A DNA stretch of 64,000 nucleotides from UBA2030 sp049969475 (GTDB lineage Bacteria > Bacteroidota > Bacteroidia > Bacteroidales > TTA-H9). The notes under the pieces were generated by a model that worked only from the letters and a program-made list of their open reading frames with translations, was not told the DNA's origin and made no database searches. The first letter of the stretch is position 1, and the number at the start of each line of letters is the position of its first letter. Made by a program: the position numbers and the translations under genes. The stretch is from assembly GCA_049969475.1 (NCBI GenBank), contig JBMFOU010000019.1, positions 1-64,000 of the forward strand. Direction: 5' to 3'. Positions 33,224-42,242 of the stretch are shown here, piece by piece.

Positions 33224-36200
33224 ATGCTAAGCATTATTAAGAAATTTTTCGGTACCAAGTCAGAACGAGACATCAAAGAGATAATGCCCATCGTAGCCAA
33301 AATTCATAAGGCCTACGAAACCATAAGCCAGCTATCCAACGACGAACTGAGGGCCAAAACTCTCGAATTCAAGAAAAAAATTGCCGAATACATTGCTCCT
33401 GAGGAAAACCACATCCAGGAACTAAAAAACCGCATTGATACAGAGCTGGATATGGATGTGGAAGAAAAATCAGCCCTTTACAAGGAAATAGACCAGCTGA
33501 GCAAAACTTCCTATCAGAAGAGTCAGCAGATTTTGAATGAAATATTGCCTGAAGCCTTTGCCGTAGTAAAAGAAACGGCTCGTCGCTTCAAGGAAAATGA
33601 AAAGGTGTGGGTAACAGCCACCGAGAGAGACCGCGACCTGGCCGCTCGCAAAAACAATGTAATCATCGAGGGTGACAAAGCTTGCTATCTTAACCAGTGG
33701 ATGGCTGGCGGCAACATGATTACATGGGACATGGTTCACTACGACGTGCAATTGATAGGAGGCATTGTTTTGCACCAGGGCAAAATAGCCGAAATGGCCA
33801 CAGGTGAAGGGAAAACCCTGGTAGCCACGCTTCCGGTTTACCTGAATGCTTTGACAGGAAAAGGGGTACACGTGGTTACGGTAAACGACTATTTGGCCAA
33901 GCGCGACTCGGAGTGGATGGGTGTGCTCTACGAGTTTCACGGACTTACCGTGGATTGTATCGACAAGCACGAGCCCAACAGTGAAGCCCGCCGCAAAGCT
34001 TATTTGGCCGATATAACCTACGGCACCAACAATGAATTTGGCTTCGACTACCTGCGCGACAATATGACGCAAAGCCCTGACGAACTGGTGCAGCGCGAAC
34101 ACATTTATGCCATCGTGGACGAGGTGGACTCGGTGCTTATCGACGATGCCCGTACCCCCCTTATCATCTCGGGCCCCACGCCAAAAGGTGAAGACCAGCT
34201 CTTCGACGAACTGAAGCCCATGGTGAGCAAGCTTTATAATCTGCAGCGCAACCTGGTTACTAAAATCCTGGCGGAGGCTAAGGAACTACTCTCGGGCAAT
34301 CCTACGCCTGAACAGGAGACCAAGGGAGGCGAACTCTTGCTGAGAGCCCATCGGGGTCTGCCCAAGCACAAACCTCTCATTAAATTCCTCAGCGAACCTG
34401 GGATGAAGGCCCTCCTGCTGAAAACCGAAAATTTCTATCTGCAGGAACAAGCCAAAAACATGCATATCATCGACGACGAACTTTATTTCGTCATTGACGA
34501 GAAAAATAATACCATAGAGCTGACAGAAAAGGGCATCGACGCACTTACTGAATCCTATCAGGACCCCCATTTCTTTATTCTTCCGGATGTGGGCAGCGAG
34601 ATTTCGGAAATCGAAAGAATGAACATTCCGGAGTCGGAAAAAGAAGAGCGCAAAAGCCAGCTCATGAGCGAGTATGCAGTGAAATCGGAACGGGTTCATA
34701 CGGTCAACCAGTTGCTTAGAGCTTACGCCTTGTTTGAGAAAGACGTGGAATACGTTATCATCGACAATAAAGTAAAAATTGTGGATGAGCAGACCGGCCG
34801 TATCCTTGAGGGTCGTCGTTACTCCGATGGATTGCACCAGGCCATTGAGGCCAAGGAAAACGTAAAGGTGGAGGCTGCTACTCAAACCTATGCCACCATC
34901 ACCCTGCAAAACTATTTCAGGATGTATAAAAAACTGGCAGGGATGACAGGGACGGCAGAAACCGAAGCCGGTGAGTTCTGGAGCATTTACAAGCTTGATG
35001 TGGTGGTGATTCCTACCAACAAGCCAGTCATCCGCAAAGACATGGAAGACCTGGTTTACAAGACCAAACGCGAAAAATACAATGCAGTCATTGAAGAGAT
35101 AGAGCGGCTGATAAATGCCGGAAGGCCGGTGCTGGTGGGTACCACGTCGGTAGAAACCTCTGAGTTACTGAGTCGCATGCTTACTTTACGAAAAATTCCC
35201 CATAACGTACTCAATGCCAAGCAGCATGCCCGCGAAGCAGAAATTGTGGCTCATGCAGGTTTGGCCCGTACGGTTACCATTGCTACCAACATGGCAGGTC
35301 GAGGTACGGACATCAAGCTGGGCCCCGGAGTTAAAGAAGCGGGAGGTTTAGCTATTATTGGTACAGAGCGACACGAGTCGCGGCGAGTAGACCGTCAGTT
35401 ACGCGGACGTGCCGGACGTCAGGGTGACCCAGGTAGTTCCCAGTTTTTCGTCTCCCTTGAAGACGACCTGATGCGTCTGTTTGGTTCTGACCGCATAGCC
35501 AAAATCATGGACCGCCTGGGCCTGAAAGAAGGAGAGGTGATACAGCATTCCATGATCACCAAATCCATAGAAAGAGCTCAACGCAAGGTAGAAGAAAACA
35601 ATTTCGGCATACGTAAGCGTTTGCTCGAATACGACGACGTAATGAATGCCCAACGTGAGGTGATTTACAGCCGCCGCCGCAATGCGCTTCACGGCGAACG
35701 TCTGGCCCTCGACATCCGCAATATGATCGAAGACCTGTGCCACACGCTGGTGGATGAATACTGGGAAGCCAAAGATTTCCCATCATTCAGGATGGAATTG
35801 CTAAGAATTTTCGGCGTGGATAGTCCTTTCAGCGAAAATGAATTTTACAATCGCAGTCGCAAAGACTTGGCTCCTACACTTTTCGAAACCGTTTACCACC
35901 GCTACCGCGCTAAGTGCCAGGGTCTGGCCGAGAAAACCTTCCCTGTTATCAAGGATGTATACGAAAACCATTCTCAATACGAATACATAGCTGTTCCTAT
36001 TACTGATGGACGTAAGCAGCTAAATCTGGTTGTTAACCTGAAAAAGGCCTACAACGACCAGGCCCGCGAAGTGGTGCTCACCATGGAAAAAACCATTACC
36101 CTTGTCGTTATCGACAATGCCTGGAAAGAGCACCTGCGCGAAATGGATGACCTTAAGCAATCGGTACAAAACGCTGTATATGAACAAAAAGACCCTCTGC

Positions 36201-36514
36201 TCATCTATAAATTCGAGTCGTTTGAGCTCTTTAGCAAAATGCTAATGCGCATCAACCGCGAGATTACTTCCTTCCTTATGCGAGCCAATCTGCCCGGCGC
36301 CGAGACCGAAGTCAAGCAGGCTCAGATGCCACGCCGTACTGATATGAGTCGCCTCAAGCAAGAACGTACGGATATGCTTTCGCAAGCCAACCCAACGCAG
36401 GCTCCCTCAAAATCTGCACCCATTAAGGTAGAGAAACGCATTGGCCGCAACGACCCCTGCCCTTGCGGTAGTGGTAAGAAATACAAAAACTGCCACGGAA
36501 AAAACCAAGTTTAA
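33224..36514 (+). CDS. secA: Protein translocase ATPase SecA
   Basis: The 1096-residue SecA drives Sec-dependent export through SecYEG. Walker A (MATGEGKTL) lies near residue 190, later than in E. coli because of an N-terminal insertion typical of Bacteroidota. The DEAD-type Walker B is in IVDEVDSVLIDDARTPLIISG. Other landmarks are GMTGTAETEAGEFW, NMAGRGTDIKLGPGV, RQLRGRAGRQGDPGSSQFFVSLEDDLM and the helical scaffold WKEHLREMDDLKQSV. The C-terminus has the zinc motif PCPCGSGKKYKNCHG. All helicase motifs look intact. pyrH follows 21 bases later, so the genes may be co-transcribed. Confidence 0.98.
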   Translation: MLSIIKKFFGTKSERDIKEIMPIVAKIHKAYETISQLSNDELRAKTLEFKKKIAEYIAPEENHIQELKNRIDTELDMDVEEKSALYKEIDQLSKTSYQKSQQILNEILPEAFAVVKETARRFKENEKVWVTATERDRDLAARKNNVIIEGDKACYLNQWMAGGNMITWDMVHYDVQLIGGIVLHQGKIAEMATGEGKTLVATLPVYLNALTGKGVHVVTVNDYLAKRDSEWMGVLYEFHGLTVDCIDKHEPNSEARRKAYLADITYGTNNEFGFDYLRDNMTQSPDELVQREHIYAIVDEVDSVLIDDARTPLIISGPTPKGEDQLFDELKPMVSKLYNLQRNLVTKILAEAKELLSGNPTPEQETKGGELLLRAHRGLPKHKPLIKFLSEPGMKALLLKTENFYLQEQAKNMHIIDDELYFVIDEKNNTIELTEKGIDALTESYQDPHFFILPDVGSEISEIERMNIPESEKEERKSQLMSEYAVKSERVHTVNQLLRAYALFEKDVEYVIIDNKVKIVDEQTGRILEGRRYSDGLHQAIEAKENVKVEAATQTYATITLQNYFRMYKKLAGMTGTAETEAGEFWSIYKLDVVVIPTNKPVIRKDMEDLVYKTKREKYNAVIEEIERLINAGRPVLVGTTSVETSELLSRMLTLRKIPHNVLNAKQHAREAEIVAHAGLARTVTIATNMAGRGTDIKLGPGVKEAGGLAIIGTERHESRRVDRQLRGRAGRQGDPGSSQFFVSLEDDLMRLFGSDRIAKIMDRLGLKEGEVIQHSMITKSIERAQRKVEENNFGIRKRLLEYDDVMNAQREVIYSRRRNALHGERLALDIRNMIEDLCHTLVDEYWEAKDFPSFRMELLRIFGVDSPFSENEFYNRSRKDLAPTLFETVYHRYRAKCQGLAEKTFPVIKDVYENHSQYEYIAVPITDGRKQLNLVVNLKKAYNDQAREVVLTMEKTITLVVIDNAWKEHLREMDDLKQSVQNAVYEQKDPLLIYKFESFELFSKMLMRINREITSFLMRANLPGAETEVKQAQMPRRTDMSRLKQERTDMLSQANPTQAPSKSAPIKVEKRIGRNDPCPCGSGKKYKNCHGKNQV

Positions 36515-36535
36515 CCCTCAGCAAATAGATTTGTT

Positions 36536-37252
36536 ATGTTAAAGTATAAAAGAATTTTGCTCAAGCTCAGCGGTGAATCGCTGATGGGCAATCAGCATTA
36601 CGGAATTGATCCCAACCGGCTTGCGGAATATGCCGAACAGATAGCTGACGTTAACCGGCTGGGAGTAGAAATTGCCATAGTAATCGGTGGGGGTAATATT
36701 TTCAGAGGGCTTCAGGGAGCTGCCAAGGGCATGGACCGTGTTCAGGGCGATTATATGGGCATGCTGGCCACCCTCATCAACAGCATGGCCCTGCAGGCCG
36801 AACTCGAAAAACAGGGTATTCCCACCGCATTGCTGGGAGGGCTGGAAGTAAAACCCATTGCCCGACCCATGAGCCGCCGCGAGGCTATTGCAGAGCTCGA
36901 AACGGGCAAAGTGGTCATCATCAGTGGTGGAACCGGCAATCCTTATTTCACTACCGATACAGCTTCAGCCCTTCGGGGAGTAGAAATAAAAGCCGATGTT
37001 TTACTCAAAGGCACCCGGGTGGATGGAGTTTACACGGCCGATCCCGAAAAAGACCCCTCGGCTACTAAATACAGCACCCTCTCCTTTAAAGAAGCTTACA
37101 GCAAAGGGCTGAAGGTAATGGATCTCACGGCTTTTAGCCTTTGCATGGAAAACGACCTACCCATTTATGTCTTTGATATGGATACCCAAGGAAACCTTCG
37201 CAAGGTAGTAGAAGGTGAACACATAGGTACCCTGGTGTCGAATCATGTCTGA
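36536..37252 (+). CDS. pyrH: Uridylate kinase (UMP kinase)
   Basis: The 238-residue protein has the bacterial amino-acid-kinase-fold UMP kinase signatures. These are RILLKLSGESLMG at the N-terminus, VIGGGNIFRGLQGAAKGMDRVQGDYMGMLATLINSMALQ, IISGGTGNPYFTTDTASALR and KGTRVDGVYTADPEKDP. It phosphorylates UMP to UDP for pyrimidine nucleotide supply. frr, its usual neighbour, is not present; it lies between secA and hisS with short gaps. Confidence 0.97.
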   Translation: MLKYKRILLKLSGESLMGNQHYGIDPNRLAEYAEQIADVNRLGVEIAIVIGGGNIFRGLQGAAKGMDRVQGDYMGMLATLINSMALQAELEKQGIPTALLGGLEVKPIARPMSRREAIAELETGKVVIISGGTGNPYFTTDTASALRGVEIKADVLLKGTRVDGVYTADPEKDPSATKYSTLSFKEAYSKGLKVMDLTAFSLCMENDLPIYVFDMDTQGNLRKVVEGEHIGTLVSNHV

Positions 37253-37267
37253 TTTTTAACTTTTAAC

Positions 37268-38632
37268 ATGCAAAAACCTAGTATTCCTAAAGGAACCCGC
37301 GACTTCGGCCCGGCAGAGATGCAGCGCCGAAACTATATTTTTGATACCATACGCTCAGTTTTCCGAAGCTATGGTTATCAGCCCATCGAGACCCCTGCTA
37401 TGGAAAATCTGAGCACCCTGTTGGGAAAATATGGTGAGGAGGGTGACAAACTCCTTTTCCGAATACTCAATTCGGGCGATTTTCTGAGGGAGGTTCCCGC
37501 CGATATCTTACAACATCCACAAAGTCAACGCATTTCATCTTACATTGCAGAGAAAGGCTTGCGCTACGACCTTACAGTACCTTTTGCGCGCTTCGTGGTG
37601 CAATATCGTGATAAGATTACCCTCCCTTTCCGCCGCTATCAGATACAGCCCGTATGGCGGGCTGATAAGCCGCAGCGGGGTCGGTACCGCGAATTTTACC
37701 AATGCGACGCCGACATCATCGGAAGCTCATCACTATTCAACGAGGCCGAACTCATCAGTTTGATTGACGAAGTGTTTACCCAACTGCGCCTCAACATTCG
37801 CATTTTACTTAACAACCGAAAAATACTGGCCGGCATCGCCGAAACGATTGGCCACCCCGATAAGCTCACCGACATCACCACTGCCATTGACAAGCTCGAC
37901 AAAGTGGGTCTGGAAAAAGTAAACGAAGAGCTGGCCGGAAGGGGGCTTCCTTCAGAAGCCATTGAAAAGCTACAGCCCATACTGTTCTTACAGGGAAGTG
38001 CCGAAGAAAAAATCGCCAGGCTCACCCATCTCCTCCACGCCTCTCCTACGGGTATGAAAGGCCTTGATGAACTGCAGACCGTACTGAATTATCTGCCCCA
38101 CTTCGGCATCCGTTCAGCTGTTGTCTTCGATCTGACATTGGCCCGGGGTCTCAATTACTACACTGGAGCCATCATCGAAGTAAAAAGTACAGATGTGAGC
38201 ATTGGGAGTATATGCGGGGGGGGTCGCTACGACGACCTCACCGGAATCTTTGGCCTTCCGGGTATTTCAGGCGTGGGAATCTCGTTCGGCGCCGACCGTA
38301 TCTATGATGTATTGGAACAAACAGGCCGTTTCCCTGCCGAGGCAACAAGCGGCACCCGTGTGCTGATTATCAACTTTGGAGATAAGGAAGAAAAGTATTG
38401 CATACCGCTTTTACTCAAGCTTCGCGCCCAGGGCACCAGCGCTGAACTCTACCCGGAACCTGCCAAAATCAAAAAACAGATGAGCTATGCCGATGCCCAT
38501 GCAATTCCTTTTGTAGTACTTGCAGGTGAGAATGAAATTCAAACCGGCTCGTTTACCCTGAAAAACATGCAAACCGGAACCCAGCAAAAACTCTCAGCTG
38601 AAGAACTACTTAAAACCGTTAAAGAACAGTAA
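37268..38632 (+). CDS. hisS: Histidyl-tRNA synthetase
   Basis: The 454-residue class II synthetase starts PSIPKGTRDFGPAEMQRR with motif 1 nearby. It has LRYDLTVPFARFV and motif 2 in RYQIQPVWRADKPQRGRYREFYQCDADI. The histidine-binding loop is LARGLNYYTGAIIEV, and GVGISFGADRI is in motif 3. A C-terminal anticodon-binding domain (~residues 360-454) completes it. It begins 15 bases after pyrH and is followed by an intrinsic terminator at 38683-38711. Confidence 0.97.
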   Translation: MQKPSIPKGTRDFGPAEMQRRNYIFDTIRSVFRSYGYQPIETPAMENLSTLLGKYGEEGDKLLFRILNSGDFLREVPADILQHPQSQRISSYIAEKGLRYDLTVPFARFVVQYRDKITLPFRRYQIQPVWRADKPQRGRYREFYQCDADIIGSSSLFNEAELISLIDEVFTQLRLNIRILLNNRKILAGIAETIGHPDKLTDITTAIDKLDKVGLEKVNEELAGRGLPSEAIEKLQPILFLQGSAEEKIARLTHLLHASPTGMKGLDELQTVLNYLPHFGIRSAVVFDLTLARGLNYYTGAIIEVKSTDVSIGSICGGGRYDDLTGIFGLPGISGVGISFGADRIYDVLEQTGRFPAEATSGTRVLIINFGDKEEKYCIPLLLKLRAQGTSAELYPEPAKIKKQMSYADAHAIPFVVLAGENEIQTGSFTLKNMQTGTQQKLSAEELLKTVKEQ

Positions 38633-38682
38633 TTGAATCTCTTAAGAGGTTATTCAGCACGAGGATATTAGTAAATTATTTG

Positions 38683-38711
38683 ACCGGACTTCACGAGAAA
38701 AGGAGTCCGGT
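38683..38711 (+). terminator. Intrinsic terminator after hisS
   Basis: ACCGGACT (38683-38690) and AGTCCGGT (38704-38711) form an 8-bp stem with a 13-base loop, followed by TATTTATTC. It closes the secA-pyrH-hisS group. Confidence 0.8.
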
Positions 38712-38789
38712 TATTTATTCATATGCAACTATCTTCATAAGTTTGCCGGGTTTTTTGCGACCTCATCATCAATCACCCACCTTCTTTGC

Positions 38790-39943
38790 ATGAAATGGTT
38801 TTCAACTAAGATTCAAATCAATCGAAATGAGCTGTCAGGAGCGTTTGGCGATATCGGCACAGACCTGCCTTTAATTGTAGCTATGCTGGCTGCCAGCGAT
38901 CTGAAAGCCGGAAATATTCTCATTCTTTTCGGTATTTTGCAAATAATCACCTCTTTCGTTTATGGCCTTCCCATGCCTGTGCAGCCCCTGAAGGCCGTAG
39001 CGATGATAGTAATTACTCAAAAAATCTCCAGCGAGGTCATCTTTGGGGGAGGTATGGCTATTGGAATACTTATGCTCCTCTTAACCCTGACAGGCCTCAT
39101 CAGTTATCTTCATAAGATTATTCCCAAAACCGTTATAAGAGGTATACAATTCGGGCTTGGACTGCAGTTGAGTTTGCTGGCTTTAAAGAGTATGTTCCAT
39201 CGGAGCATTTAAACGGATATTTATTGGCCATCCCGGCTTTTGGGTTAGGTTTGGTATTCATAGGTAATCGCAAATATCCTCCGGCCCTTTTCATTCTCTC
39301 GCTGGGTATTATTTATGCATTTTTGTTTCAACCTTCTATTCACAAGGACATCCATCTGCATCTACCAGTTCTGGAATGGCCCGCCATTACCCCTGAACAC
39401 ATCTGGACCGGTTTTTTACTTCTGGCCCTTCCTCAGATACCTTTATCGCTCGGAAACTCCATCTTTGCCAAACATCAATTAATCAAGGATTATTTCCCAG
39501 AAAAGCAGATAAGGATCAAAAAAATCGGACTTACATACTCCTTGATGAACATTTTCGCTGCACTGACAGGAGGTATTCCGGTATGCCACGGATCGGGAGG
39601 CGTAGCGGGGATTTATACTTTTGGGGGCCGAACCGGAGGGTCAACCTTTATTTATGGATTGTTTTACATTCTGCTCGGCCTTTTTATGGGGATGAGCCCT
39701 TCTCACATTTTCGGAATATTTCCCAAGCCCATCCTCGGAGTTATCCTACTGTTTGAAGGAATAGCGCTCATCCTCCTCGTGAAAGATATCATTACCAACC
39801 GAAGAAACTTCTTCCTGGCCATACTGGTGGGGCTCATGGCCAATGGCATTCTCTATGGGTACTTAACTGGAATGATAGTGGGAGCGCTTTTATTTTACCT
39901 GCCCCAAAACTGGATTCTGAAAGACTTTTCAAGGACTCATTAA
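38790..39943 (+). pseudogene. MOT1-type molybdate/sulfate transporter, interrupted by a -1 frameshift
   Basis: Two adjacent frames together make one membrane transporter. The first (38790-39212) contains NELSGAFGDIGTDLPLIVAML and LPMPVQPLKAVAMIV, the first MOT1 substrate-site motif, and ends after GLGLQLSLLALK. The second, open before 39188 and to 39943, continues EYVPSEHLNGYLLAIPAFG and contains the second motif, GGIPVCHGSGGVAGIYTFGGRTGG. Joining them by a -1 shift at 39188 gives ~384 residues, the usual size of prokaryotic MOT1 proteins, with about ten membrane helices. The family imports molybdate or sulfate. The junction falls on a TTTAAAG heptamer, so the frame change could be programmed; a mutation or an assembly error is equally possible. 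Confidence 0.75.
39182..39188 (+). other. Candidate -1 slippery heptamer TTTAAAG in the MOT1-like gene
   Basis: In the upstream frame the codons are GCT TTA AAG, so the heptamer has the X XXY YYZ phase needed for -1 slippage. A -1 shift here moves reading exactly into the downstream transporter frame (next codons GAG TAT GTT). The zero frame stops 8 codons later at 39210-39212. I did not find a convincing downstream stem. Confidence 0.45.
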
Positions 39944-40245
39944 ACTTTCTATTCCCCAAATATTTCATCCTGCTAATTCATCTCTTGTTATCAATAAACA
40001 CCAACTATCTTTGGCGGAGATAGAAGCTTTCCGCACTCACGATGCCATAACTTTTTGACGCCTTGAATCTTAAATTCTATTTGAGGTCAGAGTATCTTTC
40101 CATTGCTTAAAACCCATCAACCGACCTCAGATATTATTATACTCGCCAAAGAATAGGCATTCACACTCAATTTATGAAAGGAATCTCTTCAATTTCCTAA
40201 AAATTGTAACTTTAAAGGTCTATTCTCATTTAATTATCTACAGTA
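39944..40245. other. Intergenic region before the lipocalin gene
   Basis: These 302 bases contain a 7-bp inverted repeat TGAGGTC (40082-40088) / GACCTCA (40123-40129) and a near-consensus -7 element TAACTTTA at 40207-40214, 32 bases before the lipocalin ATG. No gene or RNA could be supported. Confidence 0.5.
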
Positions 40246-40776
40246 ATGACTCAGCGAAAACTTTACTGGTTTTTACCTTTATTCTTGCTGGTTTTCTTTT
40301 CATGCAATACTTCTAAAAATATGACTGAAAAAACTGTAATACAAAACTTCGACATCAAGAGGTATCTCGGTACATGGTACGAAATTGCCCGATATGACCA
40401 CCGCTTCGAAAAGGGGCTGGTAGGAGTTACAGCTACTTATTCCTTGAAAGAAGATGGCACCCTGAAAGTCGTAAACAGTGGTTATAAAAACAGCTTGAAT
40501 GGCAAACGTTCTGAAGTAGTTGGAAAAGCCAAAATACCAGACCCGACAGTACCTGCGCGTCTAAAGGTTTCCTTCTTCTGGTTTTTCTACGGTGATTATT
40601 TTGTGCTGGAGCTGGATAACGAGTACCAGTGGGCAGCCGTAGGTAGCAAATCCGATAAATACCTCTGGATATTGAGCCGCATACCACAGATGCAAGACTC
40701 TGTTTACGATAACCTATTGAAGCGGTTACAGAGAAGAGGGTATGATACTTCCCGACTTATCAAAGTACCCCAATAA
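40246..40776 (+). CDS. blc: Bacterial lipocalin (Blc-type) lipoprotein
   Basis: The 176-residue protein has a signal peptide with a lipobox-like end (LLVFFSC, Cys ~20). The lipocalin signature follows: DIKRYLGTWYEIARYDHRFEKGL with the invariant GxW. The strands VTATYSLKEDGTLKVVNSGYK and a C-terminal WILSRIPQM with the conserved Arg complete the barrel. Blc lipocalins sit in the outer membrane and bind lysophospholipids or fatty acids under envelope stress. The 3' end is separated by 28 bases from the DUF2177 start, and the two are probably co-transcribed. Confidence 0.93.
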   Translation: MTQRKLYWFLPLFLLVFFSCNTSKNMTEKTVIQNFDIKRYLGTWYEIARYDHRFEKGLVGVTATYSLKEDGTLKVVNSGYKNSLNGKRSEVVGKAKIPDPTVPARLKVSFFWFFYGDYFVLELDNEYQWAAVGSKSDKYLWILSRIPQMQDSVYDNLLKRLQRRGYDTSRLIKVPQ

Positions 40777-40804
40777 TAACAGAACCCCCAAAACATTAAG
40801 AATT

Positions 40805-41218
40805 ATGAACATCAAAAACCTACTTTTAAGTTATTTGCTGACTTTCGTCGCTTTTCTGGCTATCGACATGCTATGGCTGGGTGTAATTGCCAAAGGCCTC
40901 TATCAGAAATACCTGGGTGCATTTCTCACCGACAAAGTCATTTGGGCGGCAGCCTTGATATTTTATGCACTCTTTATCATTGGCATTTTTATTTTCTCCA
41001 TTTATCCGGCCATGCAAAAATCCTCGTTTACCCACGCCCTCCTTATGGGAGCGCTATTTGGATTTTTCACCTATGCCACTTACGATCTTACCAATTTAGC
41101 CACCATGAAAGACTGGCCGCTGCCCATTGTTTTTATCGATATCCTCTGGGGCACCCTATTAACCGCGCTAGTGAGTACCATTGGCTTTTTCATAGCAAAA
41201 TGGATCAACGGCTTATAA
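40805..41218 (+). CDS. DUF2177 family membrane protein
   Basis: The 137-residue protein has four membrane helices and the family motif FLAIDMLWLGVIAKGLYQKYLG near its start, with GALFGFFTYATYDLTNLATMKDWP in the middle. Function is unknown. The ATG at 40805 is chosen over 40742 because the earlier codons overlap the lipocalin gene and encode no hydrophobic sequence. Pairing with lipocalin suggests a shared role in the envelope; this is inference. Confidence 0.88.
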   Translation: MNIKNLLLSYLLTFVAFLAIDMLWLGVIAKGLYQKYLGAFLTDKVIWAAALIFYALFIIGIFIFSIYPAMQKSSFTHALLMGALFGFFTYATYDLTNLATMKDWPLPIVFIDILWGTLLTALVSTIGFFIAKWINGL

Positions 41219-42242
41219 AACCGCAACAGCAAAAGCATTGATAACAAACCTCCCCGGTAAGCACGCTCCTTATTGAACATTCATAAAATTGGCCTGAAAG
41301 CAATAATTGGCCAAAGGCAAATTTATTGGATGCAACCATTTAGAGTCTTAATTCAAAAAACTGGTAACAAAGCAACTAGTAAACACGACTTATATTGTAA
41401 TTACATTATGTTATTGAAATATTTTTTCCAGAATTCGTCGCGAATTTGGTTTAAATAATTGATAAACATAAGTATATAAAAAATGTAGGCACTAAACGAT
41501 TTTCTTCCACTCTATTTATCAATGTGCTACTTAATTAAAAATGAAAACTTTGGGTTTTTAACCCTATGCCCTGAAATAACTCTTTGATATATATTAGATA
41601 ATACTGGTTTTTAGCTTCATTAGATACCAAAAAATCAACTAAATTATCCGTGCGCCTAATAGTGCCGAATTTTCGAACAAAAAGTTGCCATACATACTTT
41701 ACATATCATTCTTTATCAACTATTTGTACTGACTATTTGGGAGACATATAAATAATAAATAATTCTAACAAACTTGAAGTAAAAGTAGATGTAAAACTCA
41801 AACCCATAAACTTTAAAAGAATCAGGTACAATAAAGACAGTTTTAAAATGAAAAACTAAAATTTGAATATCATGGATTTAAGGTTTCATTAAACCCAAAC
41901 CTGGCAATAAATTGACTCAATCAGGACTTACCCGGTTTCTCAAGAATAATCCAAATGTAAAAACCATTAATGGCAAACCACTGAAATTCAGTAAGAACGA
42001 GGTCGTAAATCTTAATTTATATGAATAAACCCAGGAGAAAATAAAATCAAATTAAAAATCAGGGCGATTTAACGAACAGCCCCATTGGCTTTAAGTAAAC
42101 CAATAGGTCTACCAACAGTTATAAACCATCGCAAAAATTAATCACTTTATTAAGCATATATACTAAAAAGCTCCAGGGTATATATTGAATTCTTTAAGTG
42201 TAAAGAGAATCTTCTCTGTTATGGAATGACTTATTCTCCACA
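41219..42242. other. AT-rich gene-poor region with possible gene remnants
   Basis: No intact gene is supported in this 1024-base stretch. Two short open stretches look protein-like. One is 41752-41859 (about 35 codons, with NKLEVKVDVKLKPINFKRIR). The other is 41882-42028 (about 48 codons, with LTQSGLTRFLKNNPNVK and NGKPLKFSKNEVVNL). Both lack a proper start and are ended by stops. They could be decayed pieces of one gene. No IS ends, tRNA or repeats were noticed. Confidence 0.5.

Noticed and set aside
40082..40129. Inverted repeat TGAGGTC/GACCTCA as a terminator
   Set aside because: The stem is only 7 bp with a 34-base loop and no T run follows.
41273..41458. 61-codon open frame in the AT-rich gap
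   Set aside because: It has no hydrophobic pattern, ribosome-binding context or similarity I recognise.
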